From: Brienomyrus brachyistius
Lineage: Eukaryota; Chordata; Actinopteri; Osteoglossiformes; Mormyridae
Assembly: GCF_023856365.1 (NCBI RefSeq)
Contig: NC_064539.1
Coordinates: forward strand, 16,567,519-16,631,518
Length of the DNA: 64,000 nucleotides
Direction of reading: 5' to 3'
In this document: positions 9,863 through 21,902 of the stretch, piece by piece
Layout of the letters: every line of letters starts with the position of its first letter
Numbering within the stretch: the first letter of the stretch is position 1
Notes under the pieces: model-generated
Database searches by the model: none
Told to the model about the DNA's origin: nothing
Seen by the model: the letters and a program-made list of their open reading frames with translations, nothing else
Made by a program: the position numbers and the translations under genes

Positions 9863-11400
9863 GCTGAGGTTGGAGAGGTTGGACCCTGTTAGGATATTAA
9901 AGCTCTACCTCACATCCACTTTATGTGGGTATCGGAATATATCCATGAAGGTCTCCGACAGGATCAGGAGTTCAGGTATGCAGTTTCATTCTTGACTACT
10001 TTGTTAGGTATCAGGGTCACAGTTTACCAACTAGATGAGAATCCAAACTCTTTTTAAATATTATGTTGAAAAACCATTAAAACCATGAATTTTGTACAAG
10101 TCTTACAGCTTCCTGGATATTGGCCACAAATCTTCTTCATGAACAGACTTCTGTCAGTACCAGCCTTGCAGCATCTTCTCATCCATTTTATGAATAGCTT
10201 GAGCACATACTTTTACATTTAAATAACTACTAAAAAACTGAAAAAGCAAATAATACACGCAAAGCACTTTTTTCAGGGATGATATTCCTGTGTCCAAATG
10301 TTGGACGGTTTTCCGGTCCAGCTTAGTTTCACCTTAAGCTGTACAGTCTGACTTTCCAGCATCCATGTGTAATGCTAGTATGCAATAGCCATAGCTGTCT
10401 TGTCTAGAGACATGCTTTGTTCATTCTGTTCTTTGTGAAAGCTGGATTTATGATGCTGATATTTACACTTGACAACCTTTTCCGGTTTTGGAGACGGGAA
10501 CCTTCTTGGGTTGGACGTCACTAGGTAGTGCTTTGATTTACAAGCCGTTGGAAGAAAAAACAAAGAATGGCTTAAAGATACCTGTGATAGATATTTGTTC
10601 TGTTTTATCCATGCTGCCGGACAAATAGGCTTGATGGGTGTAATTGAAAATATGGGCTCATTTATTTCCTGACACGTGTGCTTATTTTCTTCCTTTACCT
10701 TTGCGGTGCAACAAAAATTGTCCCACTCATTTCTGTTCAGGCGAAATACATCAAAGTAAAACCGTTTCTTTAAAACTGGACGCTACAATCTAGAGGAATG
10801 TACGAAAGGTAGCCCAAGGGTTGCTATTGGGACCAGCAAGATTTCTGATAGGAGGGGGCAGCGAGCCAGGCAGCCTGTTTTGCTTTGGGGGGGGGGGGGG
10901 GGTGAGGGGATGGGGTAATAGGAGGTGCAAAGCACTTGTGCATAAATCAGTGTCGCACAGGCGGGGCCCTGAGAAGCAGAACGTGACCTTAAATGCCTGG
11001 CACCTGCTGAAGCTGCCCCCCCCTGCCGACCCGCGGGCCCTTGCCGGTGCCAGGGGTGCTCTGTCTGCTTAATGGATCTGACATATTCTAAAGCAAGCAA
11101 AAGTGTCTCTCTGGATGGTGCTCATCTAGCATGGGTACATTACAGTGTCCTGGGGCAACAGCTGGGGGGTTGGTGGGGGGGGTGGCAGGGTTTAATTCTG
11201 TGCACACAGTCAATCGGTTGGCTATGCTGCGCTCTCGCCTGATGGAATTTCTGTTTAAATGAAACCTTAATCCCCCTTCCAGTTATGTGACAGGTATCCC
11301 CATTTTCCTTGGGGGGCTTGTGTTTACCTTTGCTGCTACACTTAGCTTTAAAATAGCCTTAAAGGCCTAAATGTTTTACAATATGGGCGCAAAAATAAAG
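9863..11400. other. No recognised gene; poly-G run
   Basis: A run of about 16 G at 10887-10902 sits in a GC-richer patch (10790-11080) with open frames on both strands, none of which I recognise. Otherwise unremarkable. Confidence 0.5.
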
Positions 11401-11419
11401 TTGGACTAGAAGCCACTGA

Positions 11420-11525
11420 TGGGTGAAGCGGTGGCTGAGTGGGAAGCGCAGCTCCATACCCCAGGGCAGGGTGTTCAGATTGCAGGTCTTCTCTGTGTGG
11501 GTGCTGGGTGCATGTTCTAACCATG
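11420..11525 (+). mobile_element. SINE remnant, head (tRNA-like) part
   Basis: Contains TGGCTGAGTGG, a perfect A-box of an RNA polymerase III promoter. Downstream lie fragments resembling the CTGTGTGG...GCATGTTCT part of the full SINE at 30878. Decayed; no tail seen. Confidence 0.5.
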
Positions 11526-11681
11526 GGGCATGCAGTATCAGTCAAAAGATTGGACACTCCTATCCATAGACAGGGTTATTTGTACCATTCTCTTTTATAA
11601 TAATTATAAAAACATCTGACCTATAAAGTAACATATATGGATTTATACACTGACTAAAAAGGCATTAAACAAGAAAATGTT

Positions 11682-11850
11682 GGGGGGGGGGGGCTCTGTA
11701 GTTTGGGACTCAGAAGGTTTCTGGTTCAAATCCCGTGGTCAGCAGAGTGATCCCACCATTGGGCCCTTGAGCAAGGCGCTTAACCCCATTTGCTCCAGCG
11801 ACCGGCAGACTCTACTGTCTCCTCTATGCCAGTTCCATGAGGTGGCCTCC
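11682..11850 (+). mobile_element. SINE remnant of a second tRNA-derived family
   Basis: Begins after a G run and contains GGTTCAAATCCCGTGGTCAG (B-box-like GGTTCAAATCC) and then CCCTTGAGCAAGGCGCTTAA, a phrase typical of fish tRNA-derived SINEs. A related, more decayed piece is at 17985-18115. Identification is from memory of such families. Confidence 0.6.
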
Positions 11851-12067
11851 TGTGATGCTTTTCCAGCCGTTCTGACGGAGGTCCCACATATATGCTGAGC
11901 TCTCATTGGCCGCTTTTCCTTCACTTTCTGGTCAAACTCCTCCAGAACTGTGAACTATTGTGGTTTGGTCAGGTGGCCAGGTCATGTGACGTGATGCTGT
12001 CACTCTCCTTTGTAGGTGGCTGGGCATGTACATACTCTTGATTTGTGTATCTTCTCTGAGGACTGAA

Positions 12068-12160
12068 CTCCTGTCCAGGTTGTACCACAGCCATGTGCCC
12101 TGTGCTGCCTGGGATCGGCTCCAGGCCCCAACGACCTTGACTAAGATAAGTGGTTGAATT
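12068..12160 (+). mobile_element. SINE remnant, 3' part
   Basis: Contains GTGCTGCCTGGGATCGGCTC followed by CCAGGCCCC and a GATAAGTGGTT end. It corresponds to the GGGATAGGCTCC...GATAAGCGGTT region of the SINE at 30878-31229, without the (ATGG)n tail. Confidence 0.6.
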
Positions 12161-12518
12161 GGCAGCATTGATGAAAACTCAGATCTCTGTTATGCTGTTT
12201 TGCCATGCATTGTAAAGGACAAACAAAACGCTGAATATTTAAAATATATGTAGAGTACAGCTCTTCGGCTAATGGGTTAACTCTGTGAGAGAAGCTTCAT
12301 CCTGCTTTTTGCTCGCCTGTAAATTATTGAAGGTCCTGGACGTGAGCTCTGTATTCGCAAGGAAGTTCTCTATTTATGTTTTGCTTCGAAGACAATTCAT
12401 TGGGGTCTAATAGCTGGAGAATTTACTGGAGATCCCAAAAAGCAAATCGATCTTCAGTCTGGGCTTCCAAGCAACAGTCAGGAGCCGTTAGAAACAGGAG
12501 GTTGGATGGGACCTGTCT

Positions 12519-12536
12519 GCGCCCCCCCCCCCCCCG
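12519..12536. repeat. Poly-C run
   Basis: About 13 consecutive C on the plus strand. Confidence 0.9.
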
Positions 12537-12703
12537 ATGCCTTATGTCATGTTATTGATCAGGAAGGAATTAGGTGAAGGGCAGTTTAGCTAAAATGCCA
12601 TTAAATGGTAAGCAGTTTATGCGATAATGATGCTTAGATATTATTTGCACAGCAGTTATAAAACACACAGTGGGTGTGTTACTACACTGTGTGGGAGATG
12701 GAC

Positions 12704-12726
12704 ATACACACACACACACACACACA
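12704..12726. repeat. (CA)n microsatellite, left flank of MITE
   Basis: Eleven CA units ending exactly where the MITE terminal inverted repeat starts. Confidence 0.95.
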
Positions 12727-12989
12727 GGGTATACCTATCCTTATGGGGCCCCGCTCATTCACTTCTATGGGAAAAATGCTAATGCTAAGTATGACAACCT
12801 TAACACCCACCCTGCCCATAAGTAGCCAAGCAAAATACAAGAGTTTTTGCATTTTTTCATAGCAGTCACTGATTTTTAGAAAATAGAGTTTTGCCTTATG
12901 GGAACCAGGAAACCGGTCCCCATAAGGGAAAAAAATTTATATTTATCACGTTATGGGGACATTGTGTCCCCATGAGGATAGGTATACCC
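12727..12989 (-). mobile_element. MITE with 22-bp terminal inverted repeats, inserted in (CA)n
   Basis: The left end 12727-12748 starts GGGTATACCTATCC and the right end 12968-12989 ends GGATAGGTATACCC. The two ends are inverted copies over 22 bp with one mismatch. The interior has no coding capacity. It is the reverse complement of the copy at 46864-47137, sharing the CATAAGTAGCCAAGCAAAAT block. CA repeats lie on both sides. Confidence 0.85.
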
Positions 12990-12995
12990 GTTCGC

Positions 12996-13016
12996 ACACA
13001 GAAACACACACACACG
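12996..13016. repeat. (CA)n tract, right flank of MITE
   Basis: Interrupted CA repeat (CACACAG then AAACACACACACAC) on the same strand as the left flank. Confidence 0.85.
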
Positions 13017-13029
13017 GTTATTTCCAAAC

Positions 13030-15290
13030 CATTGGTCCCCACAAAGTTGACTCGATTGTTTTTTTTTCCTTCCGGAAGCTTCATTCTACATAGCAGCTAA
13101 GATTCATGGGCTCCATCGCATACCGTGAAGCTCACCACACTTAAGATGTCAGCTGCAGAAAAGATGAAAGTGTCCCTGATTTGTCATGAACCCTGCAGAA
13201 TGTTCCGTTATTAATCAGGAGTGGGGCCTCTATGAGTTACACAGTTTCACAATCAAAATGAACCAAGATTTAGGACAAAATTGTCATTATTATTGGGGAA
13301 ATACATATAGATGTGTGACACTCACGCTTTCAGACTCTCACAGAAAACATTTTATGAAAAATCTATATGCATGTGTGTGCAGACTTGTCTCGCATTTGAA
13401 AATCTCACTCCAGCCAGCTTACCGAAGTTGGCAATCCTGTAAATGCAAACAATTGACTGGTAGCTTTTTCCACTGCTAAATGACTTATAAGGCCTTGGCT
13501 GATTAAAGCACCGAAAAGGAGCATCATTCAAACTCATTACTGCAGCAAGACACCGTAACAGTTTTTATGAAGTAACATAACCTGGAGGATGTACTTAAGA
13601 CAGACACTGACTTTGTACCAATTCTCCAATCCAGCAGCGTTTAGTCTTTGCTCTCATCAGCCAATTTCGCAGCATTGCCTCTCTTCTGGCTCTTCCTAAC
13701 TTGCACAGGTACTGTAGGGAAAGCTGAGCATAATTGAATCCAGGTTGATTTTTGTTGTCCTCCTGCATGTTTGGAGGGTGGGGGAGGGGGCCATTAAGAG
13801 GGCGGTAATTAAGAAGCCCCAGGTCTGCAGGGGACAAGAGGAACGCTGGTGGTCCCCAGTAAGTGACGACTCCTGTCTTTACCTGCAGCCCGTGAGGTGA
13901 CATGCAAAAAGCAACATTTATAGGCACAAAATAATTGGACCAGGTGGCACTTTTTTATCTGCTGTGCAACACAGAAAAAAGCACATGAACAGCTCAGTAA
14001 TAGGTCCCAAGGCTCCAGATTTCTTCGTCTAAATTTTACATCGTCTAAACTTTCCTCGAACAACACCTTAATCAAACTGGCGCACTGCAGGCTGCGGAAC
14101 TGGTTTCAGGGACATAATGAATAAAGAAGAGGACGTGTAAAACCATGTGGATATGCAAAATTATCATCCGATTAAACAGCTCCTCTTACAATGAATTTCA
14201 GCTGCAAGCCAACCTAATAACCAGTTTACATGAGTTTTATGCAAAAGTAGGTGTGGGGGACGTATGTGTTGAGAGGATTTTAAATGTGAATCACAATTAA
14301 TTCACCCCTGTTGTTCCATGTATTATGCAGCTGTACATACAAAATTGCATTGATCTACCAATCAATGTATCGACCAATTAACTAATCAATCAGTCAACCA
14401 ACCAACCAATCAGTCGATTTACTGAAATCCCTTTAACACCTGGCTGCTGTGATTCAGTCTTACATTTAATTCAGAATCCTGTGAAAAGCAATCATTGTTC
14501 AGCTAAGTATCTTTGTCAATGACTCAAAAGTTGTTGGGTATAAACAAAGTCAACCTTTTTAATGTGTTTTTTGGCCCCACTAAGAAAAAAACAGACAAGA
14601 TAGAACACAGTGAAACACAAATGAATAATGATACATCAGACGCTCTAAAAGTTAACTGTATCTGTATTTATATATAAAAAATCTTCCAGTGCACTGCCAA
14701 AGTAATTAACATGTAATAGGCTAAAACACCTTAAAACATCATAATTCTGTGGCTACTTGTACATGCTGATGTGATTAATATCCTAGGTGTTAACACTGGC
14801 ACATTATCCTATTTGTTGACATCCTTCTGAGTGAAATTCCTCTCTTCATTCTTGCTTTTATTCTTGGTATTTGCATCAAAGGGTAGCAACTGAATTATTT
14901 TAGGGAGTGTTGAAATCCAAGCGGTGCAGGTGCTTTGCTTGATTGTTTATATATATAATTTATATTTCTCAGTGTACATATGCAGATTTTACATATCTGG
15001 TTAATGCATTATCCTTTTTTCTCCCTTGTTTAAATTAACTTTTGATTGCACTTCATACAGACAGAACAGCATGCTTTGTTATGACATTCACATCAAGTGT
15101 CTGTGTTAACGTAATTTTTAACAGTGAGAAGAAGGAGGTGAGTATAACAACGACAAAAGCACTAACGAATCTACAGCTGCGTGCAGAAAGCTGCCTCTTT
15201 ATAAATGATAATAATTTGGAAAATTAAAGGGGAGTGACCATCGTTAAATCTGTGACAAGATCGAGTGCCACGGGATAAAGTGTAACTGAT
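13030..15290. other. No recognised gene
   Basis: Ordinary sequence. A short imperfect tetranucleotide stretch (ATCA/AACC type) occurs at about 14355-14415. Open frames here, such as 13186-13479 on the plus strand, show no recognisable domain. Confidence 0.5.
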
Positions 15291-15293
15291 TAA

Positions 15294-15295
15294 TG

Positions 15296-15327
<32 letters not shown>

Positions 15328-15602
15328 CTATCATCATCATCACTATCATCATCATCATCACTATCATCATCATCATCATCATCATCATCACTATCATCAT
15401 CACTATCATCATCATTATCATCATCATTATCATCATCATCATCATCACTATCATCATCATCACTATCATCATCATCATCATCACTATCATCATCATCATC
15501 ATCATTATCATCATCATCATCATCACTATCATCATCATCACTATCATCATCATCATCACTATCATCATCATCATCATCACTATCATCATCACTATCATCA
15601 TT

Positions 15603-15642
<40 letters not shown>

Positions 15643-15646
15643 CTAG
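15294..15646. repeat. (TCA)n trinucleotide array, about 350 bp
   Basis: An almost pure TCA/ATC/CAT repeat with regularly spaced CACTATCAT and CATTATCAT interruptions. It reads as poly-histidine on the plus strand and poly-methionine on the minus strand. It is a microsatellite, not a gene. The recurrent interruptions suggest growth by copying blocks rather than single triplets. Confidence 0.97.
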
Positions 15647-17765
15647 TCTATTCCGGTTCAGTATTGAACCTTGGGCCCTTAAAAGTTTATACAGAACATG
15701 TTTTATGCTTCTTCTCATGTGAAATGGAATCAATAAATATTCCGAAAATATCCACGTTCTGCTCTGTGGAGCAGGTTCACACTTAATCTTGCAGGTCAGA
15801 TGTCCAGTCCCGTCCCGATCTGTCGTCCTAATGATTTTTTTGTTTGATTTAAAACAACTTTGTTCTTTGTTGTCACGTGCAGTATGTATCTAACCATGGT
15901 TTAAAAACCCTCACTGTCGTAATGACTAATAACTATTCTATCATGATACAAAATGGTAACAAGGCAGCCATTACAATGGGAAAAAAAATCATTATTGTTT
16001 TATGTCAGATAATATAATATGATTGAATATATGGGATCAATATGAGTAGGGAATGTAGACATGGATATGCAGAAGGTGGATAAAACCCTGTACTGAGTTA
16101 TAATTGTGCAGGAAGCCTTGTACTGGCGATCTGTAAACGGATGGTAAACCACAGTAACTTGCTTATCTGTTTTTTCATCTATATATGCCTCATTGAATTT
16201 GGACTCGAAGAAGGTTGTGGCTTTACAAGCAGAGACCTCACTGGTTGGTGTCTTTGTGCGCTATCGACTGGGGAGGCCATGTCCTCTGATGAGGCAACTT
16301 ACTATTCAGGGCCACATAACGCAAACCTGCATTATTACAACATGAGAACCATCCAAGTCTATATTACTTCACCATTAAAAAAATCCCCCCCCCCACACAG
16401 ATGGTAACTTTTGATATTAGAGGCACCACATCGCCCAGGAGGATCAGTGTTTAAATTAGGGAAGTGTAATTTTTATAGGTTTGTCACATTACTGTCTCAG
16501 TTGCACACTGTAGCTCTTGTTGACACAGGGAGCATAAAAGCAGTGAATCAATAGCAGTCCTTCTACCATCGATCGCCGTGCTCGGCCCCGGCTTATGCTA
16601 ACTCCTGCCTGCTTCCAGTGCCCTCATCCACTTAGGCATCCCAGTGCTGGTTTGTCACGTCCTGGAGCATGGAAACACGAGGCTGTCTCTCCTGCAGGGC
16701 CCGGGAAGGCGCGATATGAAGAGTACGCGCTACACCGTTAGTACCTGTGCTAGATAACAGCATCTTCTTTCTTTCCATCTTTCGGAAATCTCCAATAATT
16801 GCAAGACTAACACGTCAAGCTGGGTCCCTGAATGCATTCATATAGGCGGTTTCCTCTTCTTCATAGAATTGCAAATAGGGATCTTCCAAAAGTCTGGCCC
16901 CCACCCTACCTCCCCAGTAGTTTGCTGGTCAGCGTGAAGGTGCACCCTATGGTGCAGCCTCAGCTTTGGCTCCGCCTCCGTCGCCTGGGCTGCCTGCACC
17001 GAGGATTCCCAGGGACCGCAAATTGGCCGGTGCTCCGGCAAGCGCATTATCTGGCCGAGGTCCTCCCACTCCCGGCGCTCCGCAGCGACGTCTGCTGTCA
17101 GCTGGGATGCCGTGGGGCCGCAGGTAAGACGGAGCGGCAGTACCCCTCCGCCTGATGCAGCCTTCAGCCTGCGAGAGAGTGAGTGAGCGGTTGGCTAACG
17201 GAACACGTAGCATCCGAGGAGGTGTGTGCTTCCACTCACCCCTCCTGAGTTGGCAGGGGCGCCAAGTGATGGGGGGAGACCTATAATGGGATTAATTGGC
17301 CATTACAGATTGGGAGGAAATGGGAAAAGAGCTAACAGGTGCGATGATTATGCTTGCTGAGTTTGTAATCCTGTCCCTTATCTCTTCAGAGCAGGGGAGG
17401 TTTATGAGTGTAGGACAAATGGCTCTGAATGTTGAGCTTTCCAGGACCACACAAGACCAATGTCTGGCTCTGAAGTGTCAGAGTCAGCCAGTCACATTAC
17501 TGAATACCCTGATTACTGAATACCCTGAATACTGAATACCCAGGATCTGTGTGTGAAGGCTGGGTTGGGGGCAAACTGTTAGATCCTGCTGGCTAACGGC
17601 AAACCCTCATGCATCGATCGTGTGCTGACACACTCTGATGTGGGCAGAGTGATTCATTATTATTCATCAACATCCTTATTGTCATCAATAACACCAAACA
17701 CTTGTAAATTACTGGTGTGACTTAAGTTTTTAATGTAGATTCACATATATGCAGTGCCAAGCAAC
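15647..17765. other. No recognised gene; a GC-rich patch at about 16570-17250
   Basis: The GC-rich patch has overlapping open frames on both strands (16832-17155 plus, 16947-17213 minus), with a GCAG/GTAAGA donor-like site at about 17122. The protein text is not recognisable and both strands are open, so coding is unproven. A poly-C run lies at about 16385. Confidence 0.35.
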
Positions 17766-17767
17766 AA

Positions 17768-17902
17768 GAGATTGTTTCTACCAGCCAAATGAGTATTCTA
17801 CCAGCCAAATGAGTATTCTACCAGCCAAATGAGTATTCCAGATGAGTACTCCACTCTGTGACTGTGACTCTTTATAATAAACTGGCTGGTAGAAACAAAA
17901 TC
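17768..17902. mobile_element. Small inverted-repeat element with a triplicated 20-bp segment
   Basis: TTGTTTCTACCAGCC at 17772-17786 is matched by its exact complement at 17884-17898. Just inside the left arm, a 20-bp unit (TCTACCAGCCAAATGAGTAT) is present three times in tandem up to about 17838. No coding capacity; the class is unknown. Confidence 0.55.
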
Positions 17903-17984
17903 TGGATTTGGTTCTGGACCTGAAATGCATTGTATGTATGTATATACTTGTATACTGTATATTTGTCTATTTATTTGTGGATGG

Positions 17985-18115
17985 TTTGTGGCTCTTTGCC
18001 CATGAATAGAAGGTCATTGATTCAGGACCATTGGTTGGCAGAGTGATGTCACCATCAGGCCCTTGAGCTGCCTGATCTGCACTCCTATGTCGCTTTGGAC
18101 AAAACTCTATAAATA
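17985..18115 (+). mobile_element. tRNA-derived SINE remnant
   Basis: Shares GGCAGAGTGATGTCACCATC and a GGCCCTTGAGC phrase with the remnant at 11682-11850. It ends in GTCGCTTTGGACAAAACTCT followed by AT-rich bases, a typical fish SINE/LINE tail. Strongly decayed. Confidence 0.55.
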
Positions 18116-18167
18116 AACAACATATGATTCATATTTTACATACAGCACTGGTAGTAGCAGAATAGAG

Positions 18168-18519
18168 GGTAGCGCTTTACATTAACTGCACTTTCATAAT
18201 GCTTTTATATTGCATCCATAAAACGTTCAGTACACCTTCATAATGTATTCATTAAGTATTCAGAAATCATTCATAAACATCATGCATGTACACCTTTACA
18301 TCCTAACATCCCTAAACAGCTGGAATATACATTAACAACAAACATGATATAATAATAACAAATATTATACTAGTGTAATCATGTAATGTTTGTTATTAAT
18401 TTATATTAAAGCTGTTAAGGGATATTAGGATGTTAAGGTGTATTTGCATGCTGCTTATGAATGTTCTATGAATGCATTATGAATGCATTATGAAGGTGTA
18501 CTGAATGTAAAGTGTTACC
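18168..18519. mobile_element. Palindromic MITE, 352 bp, with perfect 8-bp target duplication
   Basis: The two halves are long imperfect inverted repeats. The left end reads GGTAGCGCTTTACATT and the complement of the right end reads GGTAACACTTTACATT. The similarity extends inward through CAGTACACCTTCATAATG to CATCCTAA. GAATAGAG occurs directly before (18160-18167) and directly after (18520-18527), an exact 8-bp duplication as made by hAT-type transposases. No protein is encoded. The superfamily is inferred only from duplication length. Confidence 0.85.
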
Positions 18520-18527
18520 GAATAGAG

Positions 18528-20520
18528 TAATCTAAATGTGAATTATACAATAAGGTGTGATGCATTAGTATATTCTTGTAATTCCGTAGCCCAGTATGTG
18601 ACTTCTTGGGTAACATGAATAAAGTTCGTAAAGTAATTGCAGTTACTTAGGAAAGCAATGACGGGCTCCCCTTCTGCGCCCTTTCTCCTGATGTGTTTTC
18701 CCACACTCTGGGAGCCCCAGCCCTGACTTAAAGTGGGATTAGCTGCCTTGCCTGCAGTATTGACAGCCCAGCCTCCTACTCCATGCTGACATAAGGCTTG
18801 CCTTTCCCTCTACAGACATCCGGCTAACGCCAAGCCAATCGATGTGTTTGTTTGGAAAGGCACAGACCTTTTGCAGGCTGCTCATTGGCGGGACCAAAGC
18901 ACCTGACCCCTTTGCAGTCGTAGGGTTGGTTCAGTGGCCGCTGACCTCTAACCCCGCATGCAGGGGCTAATGAGGACTCGGTGACGTTAAGTGGGCACCT
19001 TCAGCGAAGGTCATCGGGGCACTCGCCGCACTTGCTCCCTCTCTCCCTCTCTCCCTCTCCCCTTGGTCGCTTGTGCTGATCCCCATCGCATCATCGCTAC
19101 CTCAGACAAGAAGAGACGGCTGCAGTCTCCACGGGGGGGATCAATTAACAACTTTCAGAACTAATTGAGTTTGCAGATGATGTGCCTTAACTTGTTTGTT
19201 GTTTTCACTTTTCGTGCATCAATACATTTGTGAATAATGTAGTCACCTCCCACTGTTATTTGCAGAATGAGTTTTTGTTTTTTGGTATCTTCCTGTTCCA
19301 TTAAGCCTAAGGAAAATTATATGAATTTTACATAAATATGTACTCAATTACAATATAAGCAAAAAAAAGGTGTTACATGCAATCTTTTGCTAAGGACTTG
19401 TCCTATATCAGATCCATCCATCAGAGCCTTCAATTTCTATCTCGCAATGTTGATTTTTATGAGAATTAACAGATGTCCGTCGCCTATTCGTTTTGGAAAA
19501 TTGACTCTAATGATGCAAGAGATGCAGATGGTCAAAGTTGACCCAAATGGGATTTGCTGGCACACACCCTACCCACACAGCACATAATACACATGCACCT
19601 TGTGTTCATTACTATGAATATTTCCTCTACATCAGCCTGACCAGACATATGCCACGGATGATGTCTTGCATTCCTGCTGGTTTTCTATTGTGACCAGTTA
19701 CTTCATTATGATGACGCTCGTGTTTGTGGAATGGTAGCTGAAATCCAATGAGATCGATTTCCATTCCAGTATTTTTAATGCAAGGAGCCGCCTCTTCAGA
19801 TTACATTTGGTGGTGTTAGCTTTTCAAAGACCTATGAAGAGGATGGTACGTTTGCGTGAATTAAAGGTTAGCACAGGTTCTCTAGGTAAAGTCCTGAACG
19901 GTTATCTGTGCGAACTTGTACTTATAATTTGACTAACATTGAATGAAAAAGTATATATTACAGAAGGTGGATAATTACTAAGTTTTAATGGCCTGTATAA
20001 TCTGTATAGTAGGAGCTAAAGGGTAATGTAATCCATCTGAGTTTCTCAAAATCCATTATCTGGCAACACTTCACACAAAGGAATCAACATGAAAGTCGCA
20101 TAACAGCCTCATACACAATGCATCATACCTTCATTAACAGTTAATAAAGATTCATAAATGATATATAGCTTATGAAGGTTTTATGAAGGTGTTATGTTAG
20201 TTTGTTATTTATAGCTAGTGAGTGCAGCTAAGTTTATTAATGATTTGTTATCAAACCACATTTCGTGAGTAGTGATTTATGTCTGTACTCAAAGAGATAC
20301 AGGAAGGAATCATCTGTCCTTTCCACTTTTCACAGCATATTTGATATTCAGAAGTTAAAGACATATATGTCAGACTTTACTTGATTAATATTCAGATTAC
20401 AGATGTCCAGTTTACAGTTAATGTAACCTGAAGCTTATGAACAGAAGAATATTAACACTGCAGGAAATAAAAACTGACGTAAACATACTGAGAGTCATAA
20501 GCATGGAACTGTAACTCTAG
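18528..20520. other. No recognised gene; possible decayed relative of the 18168 MITE
   Basis: Sequence at about 20060-20205 (GGCAACACTTCAC... with repeated TTATGAAGG/CCTTCAT words) looks like a worn copy of the palindromic MITE. A CT-rich tract occurs at about 19035-19065. No exon recognised. Confidence 0.4.
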
Positions 20521-20522
20521 AT

Positions 20523-21305
20523 CAGGGATGGCCAGTCTTATCTGCAGTGCAGTGCAGGGATGGCCAATCTTATCTGCAAAGGGCCAGTGCAGGGATGGCC
20601 AGTCTTATCTGCAAAGGGCCAGTGCAGGGATGGCCAGTCTTATCTGCAGTGCAGTGCAGGGATGGCCAATCTTATCTGCAAAGGGCCAGTGCAGGGATGG
20701 CCAATCTTATCTGCAAAGGGCCAGTGCAGGGATGGCCAGTCTTATCTGCAAAGGGCCAGTGCAGGGATGGCCAGTCTTATCTGCAGTGCAGTGCAGGGAT
20801 GGGCAGTCTTATCTGCAGTGCAGTGCAGGAATGGCCAGTCTTATCTGCAAAGGGCCAGTGCAGGGATGGCCAGTCTTATCTGCAAAGGGCCAGTGAAGAG
20901 ATGGCCAGTCTTTTCTGCAGTGCAGTGCAGGGATGGCCAGTCTTATCTGCAAAGGGCCAGTGCAGGGATGGCCAGTCTTATCTGCAAAGGGCCAGTGAAG
21001 GGATGGCCAGTCTTTTCTGCAGTGCAGTGCAGGGATGGCCAGTCTTATCTGCAAAGGGCCAGTGCAGGGATGGCCAGTCTTATCTGCAAAGGGCCAGTGA
21101 AGGGATGGCCAGTCTTTTCTGCAGTGCAGTGCAGGGATGACCAGTCTTATCTGCAAAGGGCCAGTGCAGGGATGGCCAGTCTTATCTGCAGTGCAGTGCA
21201 GGGATGGCCAGTATTATCTGCAAAGAGCCAGTGCAGGGATGGCCAGTCTTATCTGCAGTGCAGTGCAGGGATGGCCAGTCTTATCTGCAAAGGGCCAGTG
21301 CAGGT
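20523..21305. repeat. Minisatellite with alternating 35-bp and 32-bp units, about 23 copies
   Basis: The units share AGTGCAGGGATGGCCAGTCT plus TATCTGCA. They end either in AAGGGCC (35 bp) or GTGC (32 bp). Neither length is a multiple of three, so all plus frames are open and give spurious 120-280-residue proteins. The start, CAGGGATGGCCA preceded by CTCTAGAT, resembles the end of a hAT-type element, so the array may have grown from a transposon terminus. That origin is inference. Confidence 0.95.
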
Positions 21306-21868
21306 CTTTACAGTAACCTTTAGGTCAGCTGCTCAAACCCTGGACAAACCCAGGGCACACTTACATTATATATCACACGTATGTAGTTGTATTAATGAAA
21401 CCTTTTGAACAGAACAGTATGGACAACATAGAAATAAAAGGCAAAAAATATAAAATACAAAAAAAAAAGATTCTTCTCGACATGAATTGCAGAAAAATCC
21501 CAAGTGACGCTTAAGTGGGGAAAAGCACAACAGCAGATCCTGCCCTGGAAGATCGCTGGGATTTTCTGCTTGTTAAATGAGAAATAAGGGAGACATCAGG
21601 ACCCCCAGGCTGCTGCGTGATGGGGTGAAGGAAGCACGAGCGGCCCGCCACTGGCACGTCGCCCCCCCCCCACGGCGGCCCCCAGCCCAGCAAGCTGCCT
21701 CCAGCTCCAGGCTTCGGCACAACAAATTAAACTGAAGACGATCTCCTCTACGTCCTTCAAGGTGACAGTATGGTGTCATTTACAGAAATACCATACTAGC
21801 GAAGACCAGAGCGACGTCTGTAAGAGGTGATGCCCCCCCCCCCATCCTGCCCTACCCCGCCACATGTG

Positions 21869-21902
<34 letters not shown>

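Noticed and set aside
8470..9995. Three overlapping plus-strand frames of 369-465 residues
   Set aside because: All arise from the 22-bp tandem repeat, which lacks stops and shifts frame each unit; the three proteins are the same cycling peptide.
15290..15733. Poly-histidine and poly-methionine proteins
   Set aside because: Translation of a trinucleotide microsatellite.
16832..17213. Possible exon in a GC-rich patch with a donor-like site
   Set aside because: Both strands are open, as expected for GC-rich DNA, and the text matches no family I know; kept only as a note.
20528..21408. Open frames of 122-282 residues on plus and 115 on minus
   Set aside because: Products of the 35/32-bp minisatellite; no domain, and multiple frames are open on both strands.
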